Positions 8,534 to 18,435 of a stretch of 51,162 bases of DNA are shown here, in pieces (the first letter of the stretch is position 1; each line of letters starts with the position of its first letter). Source of the stretch: Cupriavidus taiwanensis (GTDB lineage Bacteria > Pseudomonadota > Gammaproteobacteria > Burkholderiales > Burkholderiaceae); NCBI RefSeq assembly GCF_900249755.1, contig NZ_LT976853.1, forward strand, positions 3,247,370-3,298,531, written 5' to 3'. The notes below the pieces were generated by a model. The model did no database searches. It worked only from the letters and a program-made list of their open reading frames with translations, and was not told the origin of the DNA. The position numbers and the translations under genes were made by a program.

Positions 8534-8669
8534 ATCGGTCTTTCAACGCCGTGCCGCCCGCCACGGCCCCCGCCGCCACGTCTTGCCGCGTTTGCCCTGC
8601 GGCCGTGCGGCGGTGCCCGCGGCCCGCCAGCGGCGATAACAGCATTCCCTGCCTTTACCGCCCGCCACC

Positions 8670-9371
8670 ATGAGCCAGCCCACCTTCCGCATCGCCCCGT
8701 CCATCCTGTCCGCCGACTTTGCCCGCCTGGGCGAGGAAGTGCGCCGCGTGACCGAGGCCGGCGCCGACTGGATCCACTTCGACGTGATGGACAACCATTA
8801 CGTGCCCAACCTGACCGTGGGCCCGCTGGTGTGCGAGGCGATCCGCCCCCACGTGACCGCCCCCATCGACGTGCATCTGATGGTGCGCCCGGTGGACCGG
8901 ATCATCCCGGACTTTGCCAAGGCCGGCGCCAATATCATCACCTTCCACCCGGAAGCCAGCGAGCACGTCGACCGCTCGCTCGCGCTGATCCGCGACCACG
9001 GCTGCCAGGCCGGCCTGGTGTTCAACCCGGCCACGCCGCTGCACCACCTGGACCACGTGATGGACCGCCTCGACGTGATCCTGCTGATGTCGGTCAACCC
9101 GGGCTTCGGCGGCCAGTCGTTCATCCCCGAGACGCTGAACAAGCTGCGCGCCGTGCGCCAGCGCATCGATGCATACACCGCCCGCACCGGCCGCACCATC
9201 CTGCTGGAAGTCGACGGCGGCGTGAAGGTCGACAACATCGCCGAGATCGCGAAGGCCGGCGCCGACACCTTCGTGGCGGGTTCGGCCGTGTTCGGCAAGC
9301 CCGATGCCGACGGCGGCTACCGCGGCATTATCTCGGCGCTGCGCGGCGAACTGGCCAAGGCCGGGCAATGA
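8670..9371 (+). CDS. rpe: Ribulose-phosphate 3-epimerase
   Basis: The 233-residue TIM-barrel enzyme interconverts D-ribulose 5-phosphate and D-xylulose 5-phosphate in the pentose phosphate pathway, and the Calvin cycle where present. All metal and catalytic residues are visible: Ser11 (APSILSADF), His36 and Asp38 ([14 protein letters not shown]), His69 (DVHLMV) and Asp182 (EVDGG). Phosphate-binding glycines lie in NPGFGGQ. The stop overlaps the gph start (ATGA), so the two are coupled, as is common in proteobacteria. Confidence 0.97.
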   Translation: MSQPTFRIAPSILSADFARLGEEVRRVTEAGADWIHFDVMDNHYVPNLTVGPLVCEAIRPHVTAPIDVHLMVRPVDRIIPDFAKAGANIITFHPEASEHVDRSLALIRDHGCQAGLVFNPATPLHHLDHVMDRLDVILLMSVNPGFGGQSFIPETLNKLRAVRQRIDAYTARTGRTILLEVDGGVKVDNIAEIAKAGADTFVAGSAVFGKPDADGGYRGIISALRGELAKAGQ

Positions 9372-10111
9372 GCGAGGGCGTGGTGCTGCGCCGCGCCGAC
9401 TGGCGCGGCATCGAAGGCGTGATCGTCGACCTGGACGGCACCATGGTCGACACCGCGGGCGACTTCCACGCATCGATCAACGCCATGCTGCTGGCGCTGG
9501 GCCGCCAGCATCCCAACCTGGGTCCGGTGGCGCCGATGTCCGAGCAGGAGATCGTCAGCTACGTCGGCAAGGGCTCGGAAAACCTGATCCGGCGCGTGCT
9601 GGATGCGCGCTTTTCGCCGCTGCACGCCAATGGCCTGTTTGCCGATGCCTACGCGCTCTACGACCGCGAGTACATCCGCATCAACGGCCAGTTCTCGCAG
9701 GTCTACCCGGGCGTGCGCGAAGGCCTGGCGGCGATGAAGGCGGCCGGGCTGCGCCTGGCCTGCGTAACCAACAAGCCATACAGCTTCACCGAGCCGCTGC
9801 TGGCCAAGACCGGCCTGGCCCAGTATTTCGAGCTGGTCTATGGCGGCGATGCCTTCGCGCTGCGCAAGCCCGACCCGTACCCGCTGCTGAAGGTGGCCGA
9901 TGCCTTCGGGCTGGAGCCGTCGGCAATGGCGGCGCTGGGCGACTCCGAAAACGACGCGCAGGCGGCCCGTGCGGCCGGCATGGGGGTGCTGCTGGTGCCC
10001 TATGGCTACAACCATGGCAACCCTGTACAAGCCGTCGACGCCGATGGTATAGTCGACTCCATTGCCCATGCCGCAGCGCTTTTTGCCGCACACTGGGCCG
10101 GTCATCGATAG
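9368..10111 (+). CDS. gph: Phosphoglycolate phosphatase
   Basis: A HAD-superfamily hydrolase of 247 residues that removes phosphate from 2-phosphoglycolate, a by-product of DNA repair and of Rubisco oxygenation. Motif I is DLDGTMVDT (Asp21 nucleophile, Asp23 acid), motif II CVTNKP, motif III Lys in [10 protein letters not shown] and motif [13 protein letters not shown] helical cap lies between motifs I and II. The start overlaps the rpe stop by 4 bases. The last part of the gene appears to contain the promoter for the trp leader (see 10024-10053). Confidence 0.95.
   Translation: MSEGVVLRRADWRGIEGVIVDLDGTMVDTAGDFHASINAMLLALGRQHPNLGPVAPMSEQEIVSYVGKGSENLIRRVLDARFSPLHANGLFADAYALYDREYIRINGQFSQVYPGVREGLAAMKAAGLRLACVTNKPYSFTEPLLAKTGLAQYFELVYGGDAFALRKPDPYPLLKVADAFGLEPSAMAALGDSENDAQAARAAGMGVLLVPYGYNHGNPVQAVDADGIVDSIAHAAALFAAHWAGHR
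10024..10053 (+). promoter_or_regulatory. Candidate trp promoter inside the 3' end of gph
   Basis: TGTACA (10024-10029) and TATAGT (10048-10053) are separated by 18 bases and match sigma-70 -35 and -10 boxes at four and five of six positions. Transcription would begin near 10060, about 85 bases before the trp leader peptide. Its location within the gph coding end would let trp genes be regulated apart from rpe-gph. The site is predicted from sequence only. Confidence 0.4.
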
Positions 10112-10143
10112 TCCGTCGATCCCGACCAAATCCTGAACCTTCA

Positions 10144-10230
10144 ATGTTCCTCAACCGCAAACGCATCTTTTCTGGCAGTGATCGGCAGGCCTGGCCCTGG
10201 CGTCGCTGGCGCGCCTCCCAACAGGCGTAA
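10144..10230 (+). CDS. trpL: trp operon leader peptide (attenuation peptide)
   Basis: A 28-codon reading frame begins 32 bases after gph and ends 305 bases before trpE. Its centre reads AWPWRRWRA, with three Trp codons (10192, 10198, 10207) in 18 bases, far above chance. A hairpin (CGCCT at 10212-10216 with AGGCG at 10223-10227) starts two bases after the last Trp codon. This is the classic build of a leader peptide that senses charged tRNA-Trp by ribosome stalling. No strong Shine-Dalgarno is visible. Leader peptides of this kind are expected upstream of trpE in betaproteobacteria; the function here is inferred. Confidence 0.75.
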   Translation: MFLNRKRIFSGSDRQAWPWRRWRASQQA

Positions 10231-10535
10231 AGTGCGTTCGCGAGTCTGCTGACGAGCCCTCTACCTGAGGGCCTCGCCACACCGGCCAAGGTACCTATCC
10301 GTGCCGGGCATTCCCACCAAAACCCGCCGCAAGCCAGCGTAGCCGCCATATTCGTGTGCTACGTTTAGCTCAAGAACGCGCCGCACGCCCTTCCCCGGCC
10401 GTGTGCAGTCTTGTCCGCAAGCCGCTAGCACCACGGCCCGCCAACGGGGCGGGTATCCATTCGCTCCAGCCTGATTGCCGATAAGCGGCGCCGCGCCCTT
10501 CCACCGCGCAGCGCGGGCCGCACAAGAGGACCGAC
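10231..10535 (+). promoter_or_regulatory. trpE leader RNA with several hairpins
   Basis: The 305-base untranslated stretch between trpL and trpE contains no gene. It can form several stems: GCCCTC/GAGGGC (10256-10261 with 10267-10272), GCGTAGC/GCTACGT (10337-10343 with 10358-10364) and CCCGCC/GGCGGG (10437-10442 with 10448-10453). None is followed by a proper U-run; the best is a TTT after the 10358-10364 arm. An attenuation switch is likely given the leader peptide, but which hairpin terminates, or whether Rho or a translation block is used, cannot be told by eye. Confidence 0.5.
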
Positions 10536-12053
10536 ATGACCGAACTGGAATTCAAATCGCTGGCCGACCAGGGCTACAACCGCATCCCGCTGATCGCCGA
10601 GGCCTTTGCCGACCTGGAAACGCCGCTGTCGCTGTACCTGAAGCTGGCCCAGTCGCAGACCCGCGGCGTCAACACCTTCCTGCTCGAATCGGTGGTGGGC
10701 GGCGAGCGCTTCGGGCGCTTCTCGTTCATCGGCCTGCATGCCCGCACGCTGCTGCGCGCCTACGGCAACCGCACCGAGGTGGTCACCGACGGCAAGGTGG
10801 TGGAGACCCACGAAGGCAACCCGCTCGACTTCATCGCCGCGTTCGAACAGCGCTTCAAGGTGGCGCTGCGCCCGGGCCTGCCCCGCTTCTGCGGCGGCCT
10901 GGCCGGCTACTTCGGCTACGACGCGGTGCGCTATATCGAGAAAAAGCTCGCCAATACGCAGAAGCCCGACGACCTCAACCTGCCCGACATCCAGCTGCTG
11001 CTGTGCGAAGAGCTGGCGGTGATCGACAACCTGTCGGGCAAGCTCTACCTGATCGTCTACGCCGACCCGACCACGCCCGAGGCCTACTCCCGCGCCCGCC
11101 AGCGCCTGCGCGAGCTGCGCATGAAGCTGCGCCAGCCCGTCGACGTGCCGGTGACCAGCCCGTCGGTGCAGACCGAGGTCTATCGCGAGTTCGCCAAGGC
11201 CGACTACCTGGCCGCGGTGCACAAGGCCAAGGAATACATCATGGCCGGCGACATGATGCAGGTGCAGATCGGCCAGCGCCTGGTCAAGCCCTACCGCGAC
11301 GCGCCGCTGTCGCTGTACCGCGCGCTGCGCTCGCTGAATCCGTCGCCGTACATGTATTTCTATAACTTCGGCGACTTCCAGGTGGTGGGCGCGTCGCCGG
11401 AAATCCTGGTGCGGCAGGAAGAGCGCAAGGTCGGCACCAATGGTGACACCCGTAGCGAACACATCGTCACCATCCGCCCGCTGGCCGGCACGCGCCCGCG
11501 CGGCAATACCCCGGAAAAGGACGCGCAGCTCGCCACCGAGCTGCTCAACGATCCCAAGGAAATCGCCGAGCACGTGATGCTGATCGACCTGGCGCGCAAT
11601 GACATCGGCCGCATCGCCGAGACCGGCTCGGTCAAGGTCACCGACAAGATGGTGATCGAGAAATACTCGCATGTGCAGCATATCGTCAGCTCGGTCGAGG
11701 GCACGCTGCGCGAAGGCATGAGCAACCTCGACGTGCTGCGCGCGACCTTCCCGGCCGGCACGCTGTCGGGCGCGCCCAAGGTCCATGCGATGGAGATCAT
11801 CGACGAGCTGGAGCCGCGCAAGCGCGGCATCTATGGCGGCGCGGTGGGCTACCTGTCGTTCGGCGGCGAGATGGACCTGGCGATTGCGATCCGCACCGGC
11901 ATCGTCAAGGACGGCAACCTGTATGTGCAGGCCGCCGCCGGCATCGTCGCCGATTCGGACCCCGAAGCCGAATGGAGGGAAACCGAAGCCAAGGCGCGCG
12001 CCGTGATCCGCGCCGCCGAGCAGGTCCAGGATGGCCTGGACTCCGACATCTGA
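10536..12053 (+). CDS. trpE: Anthranilate synthase component I
   Basis: TrpE makes anthranilate from chorismate and ammonia supplied by TrpG, the committed step of tryptophan synthesis. The 505-residue protein has the N-terminal feedback region with [18 protein letters not shown] (about residues 46-63), including the LLES element tied to tryptophan binding. The C-terminal chorismate-binding domain has [23 protein letters not shown] and [23 protein letters not shown]. The ATG at 10536 has AGAGGA upstream. It is the first gene of trpE-trpG-trpD-trpC and follows a leader peptide. Confidence 0.97.
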   Translation: MTELEFKSLADQGYNRIPLIAEAFADLETPLSLYLKLAQSQTRGVNTFLLESVVGGERFGRFSFIGLHARTLLRAYGNRTEVVTDGKVVETHEGNPLDFIAAFEQRFKVALRPGLPRFCGGLAGYFGYDAVRYIEKKLANTQKPDDLNLPDIQLLLCEELAVIDNLSGKLYLIVYADPTTPEAYSRARQRLRELRMKLRQPVDVPVTSPSVQTEVYREFAKADYLAAVHKAKEYIMAGDMMQVQIGQRLVKPYRDAPLSLYRALRSLNPSPYMYFYNFGDFQVVGASPEILVRQEERKVGTNGDTRSEHIVTIRPLAGTRPRGNTPEKDAQLATELLNDPKEIAEHVMLIDLARNDIGRIAETGSVKVTDKMVIEKYSHVQHIVSSVEGTLREGMSNLDVLRATFPAGTLSGAPKVHAMEIIDELEPRKRGIYGGAVGYLSFGGEMDLAIAIRTGIVKDGNLYVQAAAGIVADSDPEAEWRETEAKARAVIRAAEQVQDGLDSDI

Positions 12054-12073
12054 AAGAACAGGAGACAGACGCC

Positions 12074-12643
<570 letters not shown>

Positions 12644-12705
12644 GACTGCTCGATGCCACGCCCGCCAGCCCCCATCCCGCCATCCAGACTGTCAACGAGA
12701 ACGCC

Positions 12706-13731
12706 ATGATCACGCCGCAAGAAGCCCTGACGCGCTGCATCGAGCACCGCGAAATCTTCCATGACGAAATGCTGCACCTGATGCGGCAGATCATGCAGGC
12801 GCAGATCTCGCCGGTGATGGCCGCAGCGATCCTGACCGGGCTGCGCGTGAAGAAGGAAACCATCGGCGAGATCTCGGCCGCCGCGCAGGTGATGCGCGAG
12901 TTCGCCAACAAGGTGCCGGTGAAGGACCGCGAGAACTTCGTCGATATCGTCGGCACCGGCGGCGACGGCTCGCACACCTTCAACATCTCCACCGCTTCGA
13001 TGTTCGTCGCCGCCGCCGCGGGCGCGAAGATCGCCAAGCACGGCAACCGCGGCGTCAGCTCCAAGTCCGGCAGCGCCGACGTGCTGGAGGCGCTGGGCGT
13101 GAACATCATGCTCACGCCCGAGCAGGTCGGCCAGTGCATCGAGGAAACCGGCATCGGCTTCATGTTCGCGCCCACGCACCACCCGGCGATGAAGAACGTC
13201 GCGCCGATCCGCAAGGAAATGGGCGTGCGCACCATCTTCAATATCCTGGGGCCGCTGACCAACCCCGCCGACGCGCCCAACATCCTGATGGGCGTGTTCC
13301 ATCCCGACCTGGTCGGCATCCAGGTGCGCGTGATGCAGCGCCTGGGCGCCAAGCACGCCATCGTCGTGTACGGCAAGGACGGCATGGACGAAGTCTCGCT
13401 GGGCGCCGCCACGCTGGTGGGCGAGCTGAAGGACGGCGAAGTGCGCGAGTACGAGATCCACCCGGAGGACTTCGGCCTGTCGATGATCTCCAACCGCGGG
13501 CTGAAGGTGGCCGATGCCGCCGAGTCGAAGGACATGCTGCTCGAAGCGCTGTCCAACGCGCCAGGCACGCCGCGCGAGATCGTGTCGCTGAACGCGGGCA
13601 CCGCGCTGTACGCCGCCAACGTGGCGGACTCGGTCGAGGACGGCATCCGCCGCGCGCGCGAAGCCATCGCCAGCGGCGCGGCGCGGCAGAAGCTCGACGC
13701 CTTCGTGCGGGCCACGCAGCAGTTCCAGTAA
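12706..13731 (+). CDS. trpD: Anthranilate phosphoribosyltransferase
   Basis: TrpD transfers phosphoribose from PRPP to anthranilate. From ATG 12706 the protein has 341 residues, the usual length, starting [18 protein letters not shown]. The PRPP site is clear: [15 protein letters not shown] (about residues 80-94) and [22 protein letters not shown] second metal site lies in KDGMDEVSL. An in-frame ATG at 12640 overlaps the trpG stop and would add 22 residues of non-conserved sequence; translational coupling from there cannot be excluded. It stays separate from trpG, unlike the E. coli fusion. Confidence 0.95.
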   Translation: MITPQEALTRCIEHREIFHDEMLHLMRQIMQAQISPVMAAAILTGLRVKKETIGEISAAAQVMREFANKVPVKDRENFVDIVGTGGDGSHTFNISTASMFVAAAAGAKIAKHGNRGVSSKSGSADVLEALGVNIMLTPEQVGQCIEETGIGFMFAPTHHPAMKNVAPIRKEMGVRTIFNILGPLTNPADAPNILMGVFHPDLVGIQVRVMQRLGAKHAIVVYGKDGMDEVSLGAATLVGELKDGEVREYEIHPEDFGLSMISNRGLKVADAAESKDMLLEALSNAPGTPREIVSLNAGTALYAANVADSVEDGIRRAREAIASGAARQKLDAFVRATQQFQ

Positions 13732-13742
13732 GAGACGCCGAT

Positions 13743-14546
13743 ATGTCCGACATCCTGCAGAAAATCCTGGCCGTCAAGGCCGACGAAGTCGCAGCCGCGC
13801 GCAAGCGGCGCGACCTGCCCAGCCTGCGCGCCGAGGCCGAAAGCCTGCGCGGCGAGGCCGGCTTCGCCCCGCGCGGCTTCGAGCGCGCGCTGCGCGACAA
13901 GATCGCCGCCGGCCACGCCGGCGTGATCGCCGAGATCAAGAAGGCGTCGCCGTCCAAGGGCGTGCTGCGCGAACAGTTCGTGCCCGAGGCCATCGCCGAA
14001 AGCTATGCCAGCCACGGGGCCGCGTGCCTGTCGGTGCTGACCGACGAGCATTTCTTCCAGGGCCACGCCGACTACCTGAAGCGCGCCCGCGGCGCCTGCC
14101 CGCTGCCGGCGCTGCGCAAGGACTTCATGGTCGACCTGTACCAGGTCTACGAAGCGCGAACCTGGGGCGCCGATTGCATCCTGCTGATCGTCGCCGCGCT
14201 GGACCCGGGGCTGATGTCCGACCTGGAAGCCTGCGCGCACGAGCTTGGCATGGACGTGCTGGTGGAAGTCCATGGCGGCGACGAACTCGACGTGGCGCTG
14301 CGGCTGAAGACGCCGCTGCTGGGCGTGAACAACCGCAACCTGCGCACCTTCGAGGTCTCGCTGGATAACACCATCGAACTGCTGCCGCGCATGCCGGCCG
14401 ACAAGCTGGTGGTGACGGAGTCCGGCATCCTCGGCCCCGCGGACGTGCAGCGCATGCGCGAGGGGGATGTGCATGCGTTCCTGGTGGGCGAAGCGTTCAT
14501 GCGGGCGAAGGAGCCGGGGGTGGAGCTGGCGCGGTTGTTTGGGTGA
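13743..14546 (+). CDS. trpC: Indole-3-glycerol-phosphate synthase
   Basis: The 267-residue TIM barrel closes the indole ring from carboxyphenylamino-deoxyribulose 5-phosphate. Diagnostic strands are present: [13 protein letters not shown] (catalytic Lys and substrate contact), [28 protein letters not shown] and VTESGI. It is monofunctional, with no TrpF domain. The start is 11 bases after the trpD stop. trpF, trpB and trpA are not in the window, as expected where they form a second operon. The gene is followed by a palindromic repeat pair. Confidence 0.96.
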   Translation: MSDILQKILAVKADEVAAARKRRDLPSLRAEAESLRGEAGFAPRGFERALRDKIAAGHAGVIAEIKKASPSKGVLREQFVPEAIAESYASHGAACLSVLTDEHFFQGHADYLKRARGACPLPALRKDFMVDLYQVYEARTWGADCILLIVAALDPGLMSDLEACAHELGMDVLVEVHGGDELDVALRLKTPLLGVNNRNLRTFEVSLDNTIELLPRMPADKLVVTESGILGPADVQRMREGDVHAFLVGEAFMRAKEPGVELARLFG

Positions 14547-14590
14547 CGGCGACTAGCTGCTGACGCGTTAAACCGACCCGCATGTTTGCT

Positions 14591-14616
14591 CCCCTCTCCC
14601 GCCTGCGGGAGAGGGG
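14591..14616. repeat. Dispersed palindrome, copy A of REPIN-like pair
   Basis: A perfect 12-base-arm hairpin (CCCCTCTCCCGC / GCGGGAGAGGGG) with loop CT. It is followed by CCGGGGGTGAGGGC (14617-14630), whose inverse is largely found before copy B. It lies 45 bases behind trpC. Its left flank (GTTTGCT) is shared with the copy at the right window edge. Confidence 0.85.
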
Positions 14617-14686
14617 CCGGGGGTGAGGGCAGGCGCGTGCCTTGCGATAGGGCCCATCAGTCTTCAAAGGCCGGCCCTCACCCTAA

Positions 14687-14710
14687 CCCTCTCCCGCAAG
14701 CGGGAGAGGG
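14687..14710. repeat. Dispersed palindrome, copy B of REPIN-like pair
   Basis: A perfect 11-base-arm hairpin (CCCTCTCCCGC / GCGGGAGAGGG) with loop AA. The tract GCCCTCACCCTAA (14674-14686) precedes it, the inverse of the tract that follows copy A. The two copies thus face each other around about 45 unique bases, the build of a REPIN (paired REP elements). They fill the 220-base gap between trpC and the CYTH gene and would also put strong structure in any read-through RNA. Confidence 0.8.
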
Positions 14711-14766
14711 GACCGGTCTGTGGTGATTGAGAACATAACGCCCTCGCCCACTCCCGAAATCCCCCC

Positions 14767-15396
14767 ATGCCCCAGGAAATCGAACTCAAACTCTCCGTCC
14801 CCGACACCGCCCTCGCCCCGCTGGCCGCCTGGCTCGACGCCAACGGCCAAGCACAAGGCGAGGCCACGCTGCTCAACGTCTACCTCGACACACCGCAGCG
14901 CGACCTGGCGCAGGCGCGCGCGGCGCTGCGGCTGCGCCGCAAGGGCGAGCAGTGGCTGCAGACGCTGAAGACCGCCGGCAGCAGCCAGGCGGGACTGGCC
15001 ACCCGGCATGAATGGGAAACCGAGATTGCCGGCGAAGCCATCGAACTGCAAACCTTTCCCACTGAAGCGCAAACCGTGCTCGCGCCACTGATCGGCCGGC
15101 TGGCGCCGGTATTCCGCACCGACTTCGTCCGCCGCACCTGGATCGTCACGCAGGACGGCGCGCGCATCGAAGCCGCGCTCGACACCGGCACCATCACCGC
15201 GCCGGCCAGTGCCGCGCAGGAGCGCATCCAGGAGCTGGAGCTGGAATGGCTCGACGGCGATGCCGCGCACGCCGCCGATGACTTGCGCGCTTTTGCCACA
15301 CGGCTTGCCGCCGTGGCCGCGCTGGCGCCGTCTGACCTGAGCAAAGCCGCGCGCGGCTATCGCCTTGCCGGGATCGCCGAAGGCAAGGCGTCATAA
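14767..15396 (+). CDS. CYTH domain triphosphatase
   Basis: A 209-residue protein of the CYTH (CyaB/thiamine-triphosphatase) superfamily. It opens with the metal-binding ExExK signature EIELKL (residues 4-9). Further tunnel residues are visible in [30 protein letters not shown] and [10 protein letters not shown]. Bacterial members hydrolyse inorganic triphosphate or related compounds. There is no C-terminal CHAD domain as in YgiF, so it is the short form. It is followed by ung after 31 bases. The physiological substrate is not known from sequence. Confidence 0.88.
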   Translation: MPQEIELKLSVPDTALAPLAAWLDANGQAQGEATLLNVYLDTPQRDLAQARAALRLRRKGEQWLQTLKTAGSSQAGLATRHEWETEIAGEAIELQTFPTEAQTVLAPLIGRLAPVFRTDFVRRTWIVTQDGARIEAALDTGTITAPASAAQERIQELELEWLDGDAAHAADDLRAFATRLAAVAALAPSDLSKAARGYRLAGIAEGKAS

Positions 15397-15427
15397 TCGC
15401 GGTTTTTCCGCCAAGCTTTCCTCACGC

Positions 15428-16204
15428 ATGCAAGCCGATCTCTTCGCCGCCGAAGCCCCCCGCGCCCCCGGCGAACCGTCCCCTGCCGCCAGCCTGCAAG
15501 CGCAGGCCGACGCCCTGCCCGCCGCCTGGCGCGGCCTGCTCGAGCCCTGCATCGCCGTGCCGGCATGGCGCGAGCTGGCCGCCTTTGTCGACGGCGAGCG
15601 CGCCGCCGGCAAGCCGGTGTTCCCGCACCATGTCTTCCACGCGCTGCACCTGACGCCGCCCGATGCGGTCAAGGTGGTGATCCTGGGCCAGGACCCCTAC
15701 CACGGCACCGGCACGGTCGGCGGCGTGGAGCTGCCGCAGGCGCACGGGCTGGCCTTCTCGGTGCCGGAGGGCGTCAAGGTGCCGCCCAGCCTGCGCAACA
15801 TCTTCAAGGAAATCGCCGCCGAATTCGGCGCCGACGGCAACTGCCCGCCGCGCACCTCCGGCAACCTGGAAGGGTGGGCGCGCCAGGGCGTGCTGCTGCT
15901 GAACACCGTGCTGACGGTCGAGCAGGGCCAGGCCGCCAGCCATGCGCGCCGCGGCTGGGAAGCCGTCACCGATTGCCTGATCCAGCATCTGGCGGCCAGC
16001 CGCCCGCACCTGGTGTTCATGTTGTGGGGCAGTCATGCGCAGGCCAAGAAGCCGCTGCTGGGGGCCGGCCACTGCGTGCTGGAAGCGCCGCACCCGTCGC
16101 CGTTGTCGGCGCACCGGGGCTTCCTGGGCTGCGGGCACTTCCGCGAAGCCAACCGCTGGCTGGAAGCGCACGGCCGCACGCCGGTCGACTGGACCGCCGC
16201 CTGA
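15428..16204 (+). CDS. ung: Uracil-DNA glycosylase
   Basis: Ung removes uracil from DNA in base excision repair. The 258-residue family 1 enzyme has the water-activating loop GQDPYH (Asp89) and the minor-groove loop [10 protein letters not shown] (His222). Between GQDPYHG and QAHGLAFSV it carries about eight extra residues ([11 protein letters not shown], around 93-103) compared with the usual HGPGQAHG. This lengthens the loop that contacts DNA. The N-terminus, about 30 residues, is Ala/Pro rich. The ATG at 15428 lies 31 bases after the CYTH stop. A CATAAT box at 15393-15398 could provide a local promoter. Confidence 0.95.
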   Translation: MQADLFAAEAPRAPGEPSPAASLQAQADALPAAWRGLLEPCIAVPAWRELAAFVDGERAAGKPVFPHHVFHALHLTPPDAVKVVILGQDPYHGTGTVGGVELPQAHGLAFSVPEGVKVPPSLRNIFKEIAAEFGADGNCPPRTSGNLEGWARQGVLLLNTVLTVEQGQAASHARRGWEAVTDCLIQHLAASRPHLVFMLWGSHAQAKKPLLGAGHCVLEAPHPSPLSAHRGFLGCGHFREANRWLEAHGRTPVDWTAA

Positions 16205-16208
16205 GCGG

Positions 16209-16487
16209 CTAGACGGTCGGCCGGAATTCGAAGCCGGCAAACTCCCCTTCCCCGCGCCCGACCTCGACCAGCGTCACCTGCGCCGCCGGCGGGCCCTGCT
16301 CCATCCACGCCTGCAGCGCTTCCAGCTGCCTGAGCGTGCCGTGGGCCATGACCTCGACCGTGCCGTCGGCCCGGTTGCGCACCCAGCCGCCAAGGCCAAG
16401 CTCGTCCGCCGCGTCGGCGCAGGCGGCGCGGTAGCCCACGCCCTGCACCCGCCCATGCGCGACCAGGCGCCAGGTTTCCTTCCTCAT
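16209..16487 (-). CDS. acyP: Acylphosphatase
   Basis: A 92-residue acylphosphatase that hydrolyses carboxyl-phosphate bonds. The active-site loop GRVQGVGYRA carries the catalytic Arg, and GWVRNRADGTVEV holds the Asn. The ATG at 16487 is chosen since GGGAGCAGCG lies upstream and it gives the usual length; the frame stays open upstream without function. It is convergent with ung (4 bases apart) and divergent from the ABC permease gene. Confidence 0.95.
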   Translation of the reverse strand: MRKETWRLVAHGRVQGVGYRAACADAADELGLGGWVRNRADGTVEVMAHGTLRQLEALQAWMEQGPPAAQVTLVEVGRGEGEFAGFEFRPTV

Positions 16488-16656
16488 CGCTGCTCCCGCT
16501 TTGAGCGCGCGCCGGGGCGTGCGCAATCTGTCATCCACACCAAGTAAACTAGACCGCCATGCCGGGCGTTACCAATGGATGCGCGCCGCCCGGCGCGAAG
16601 CGGGGCCGGGCCACAAGCCTGCGCCCTCCCAGCTCGACACCGCCCGAGAAGCGCCC

Positions 16657-18411
16657 ATGATGCCACCCGCCGACCGCCGCGCGGCCCAGCCCGCCCCTGG
16701 CTTCGACAGCCAGCTGCTGCGCGCCCCGCCCAACCGCTTCGACCTGGCGCTGCTGCCGATGATCCTGGCCGTGATCGTGATGATCGCGTTCGCCGCGCAG
16801 CAGATGAATGTCCCGTTCCAGCCCGGCCAGCCCCTGGCGGTGCACCTGGACGTGGCCTACCTGCCCTACTACCTGATGCGCACCAGCATTCGCATGCTGG
16901 CCGCGCTGGCGGCGTCGCTGCTGTTCTCGCTGGCCTTTGCCGCGCTGGCGTCCAAGAGCCGCACCGCGGAGAAAGTGCTGGTGCCCGCGCTGGACATCCT
17001 GCAGTCGATCCCGGTGCTGGGCTTCCTGTCGATCACCGTGACCGGCTTTATCGCCCTGTTTCCGGGCAACCTGGCCGGGGTGGAATGCGCGGCGATCTTC
17101 GCCATCTTCACGTCGCAGGCCTGGAACATGGCGTTCAGCCTGTACCAGTCGTTCCGCACCATCCCGGGTGACCTGCTGGAGGCCGCGGCCATGTTCCGGC
17201 TGTCGGCGTGGCAGCGCTTCTGGCGGCTGGAAGTGCCCTACGCCATGCCGGGGCTGCTGTGGAACATGATGATGTCGATGTCCGGCGGCTGGTTCTTCGT
17301 GGTCGCGTCCGAGGCGATCTCGGTGTCGGGCCACGATATCCGGCTGCCCGGTATCGGCTCGTATATCGCGCTGGCGATCCAGCAGCAGGACCTGGCCGCG
17401 ATCGGCTGGGCCATCGTGGCGATGTTGGTCGGCATCCTGCTGTACGACCAGCTGCTGTTCCGCCCGCTGGTGGCATGGGCCGACCGCTTCCGCTTCGAAA
17501 CGCTGGCGCAGGACAAGCTGCCGCAGTCATGGCTGCTGGACCTGCTGCGCCGCTCGGCGTGGGTGGGCGCGCTGCTGGCGCAGGCCACGGCGCTGGCCGG
17601 ACGCACGCTGGCATGGGGTGCGCGCACTGGCGCGCCGGCGCCGGCCCGTCCGGCCGATCCGCGCCGCGCGCGCTGGCTGGGGCGTGCGCGCGACGCCGTG
17701 ATCGTGCTGGTGGCGCTGGCCGCGCTGCTGCGCGTGGGTTATTTCGTCCATAGCGAAGTGGGCTGGGCCGAAGCCGTCCATGTGCTGTGGCTCGGCACGC
17801 TGACCATGGTGCGGGTGATCGTGCTGATCGCGCTGGCGGCGCTGGTGTGGGTGCCGGTCGGCATCCGCATCGGCCTGAACCCGGACCTCGCGCGCATCGC
17901 GCAGCCGGTGGCGCAGTTCCTCGCCGCATTCCCGGCCAACCTGATGTTCCCGCTGGCGGTGATGCTGATCGCGCGCTTCGGGCTGAACCCGGAGATCTGG
18001 CTGAGCCCGCTGCTGATCTTCGGCACGCAGTGGTACATCCTGTTCAACGTCATCGCGGGGGCGTCGGGCATCCCCACCGAGCTGAGGCTGGCCGCGCGCA
18101 ACTTCGGCCTGCGCGGCTGGCTGCTGTGGAAGCGCTTCCTGATTCCGGCGGTCTTCCCCAGCCTGCTGACCGGCCTGGTCACCGCGGCCGGCGGCTCGTG
18201 GAACGCCAGCATCGTGTCCGAGTACGTGACCTGGGGCGACCGCACCATCGTCGCCACCGGGCTCGGCAGCTATATCGCCGAGACCACTGCGCGCGGCGAC
18301 TTCCCGCGCATTGCGCTGGGCATAGTCGTGATGGCGCTGTTCGTGGTCGGCTTCAACCGCTTGCTGTGGAACCGCCTGTATCAACTTGCGCAGGAGCGCA
18401 CCCGCCTCTAA
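16657..18411 (+). CDS. ABC transporter permease with two fused permease domains (NitT/TauT type)
   Basis: This 584-residue inner-membrane protein contains two copies of the binding-protein-dependent permease domain in one chain. The first EAA loop is LLEAAAMFRLSAWQRFWRLE (about residues 173-192) and the second is LRLAARNFGLRGWLLWKRFL (near 475-495). Single-chain double permeases make the full channel without a dimer. The family moves nitrate, sulfonate, bicarbonate or related anions; the substrate here is unknown. The start at the ATGATG pair (16657) follows GAGAAG; an earlier ATG at 16579 is possible. The ATPase gene follows after 24 bases. No binding-protein gene is adjacent. Confidence 0.88.
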   Translation: MMPPADRRAAQPAPGFDSQLLRAPPNRFDLALLPMILAVIVMIAFAAQQMNVPFQPGQPLAVHLDVAYLPYYLMRTSIRMLAALAASLLFSLAFAALASKSRTAEKVLVPALDILQSIPVLGFLSITVTGFIALFPGNLAGVECAAIFAIFTSQAWNMAFSLYQSFRTIPGDLLEAAAMFRLSAWQRFWRLEVPYAMPGLLWNMMMSMSGGWFFVVASEAISVSGHDIRLPGIGSYIALAIQQQDLAAIGWAIVAMLVGILLYDQLLFRPLVAWADRFRFETLAQDKLPQSWLLDLLRRSAWVGALLAQATALAGRTLAWGARTGAPAPARPADPRRARWLGRARDAVIVLVALAALLRVGYFVHSEVGWAEAVHVLWLGTLTMVRVIVLIALAALVWVPVGIRIGLNPDLARIAQPVAQFLAAFPANLMFPLAVMLIARFGLNPEIWLSPLLIFGTQWYILFNVIAGASGIPTELRLAARNFGLRGWLLWKRFLIPAVFPSLLTGLVTAAGGSWNASIVSEYVTWGDRTIVATGLGSYIAETTARGDFPRIALGIVVMALFVVGFNRLLWNRLYQLAQERTRL

Positions 18412-18435
18412 GGCGAGTCACCAGTCAAGGCAACG

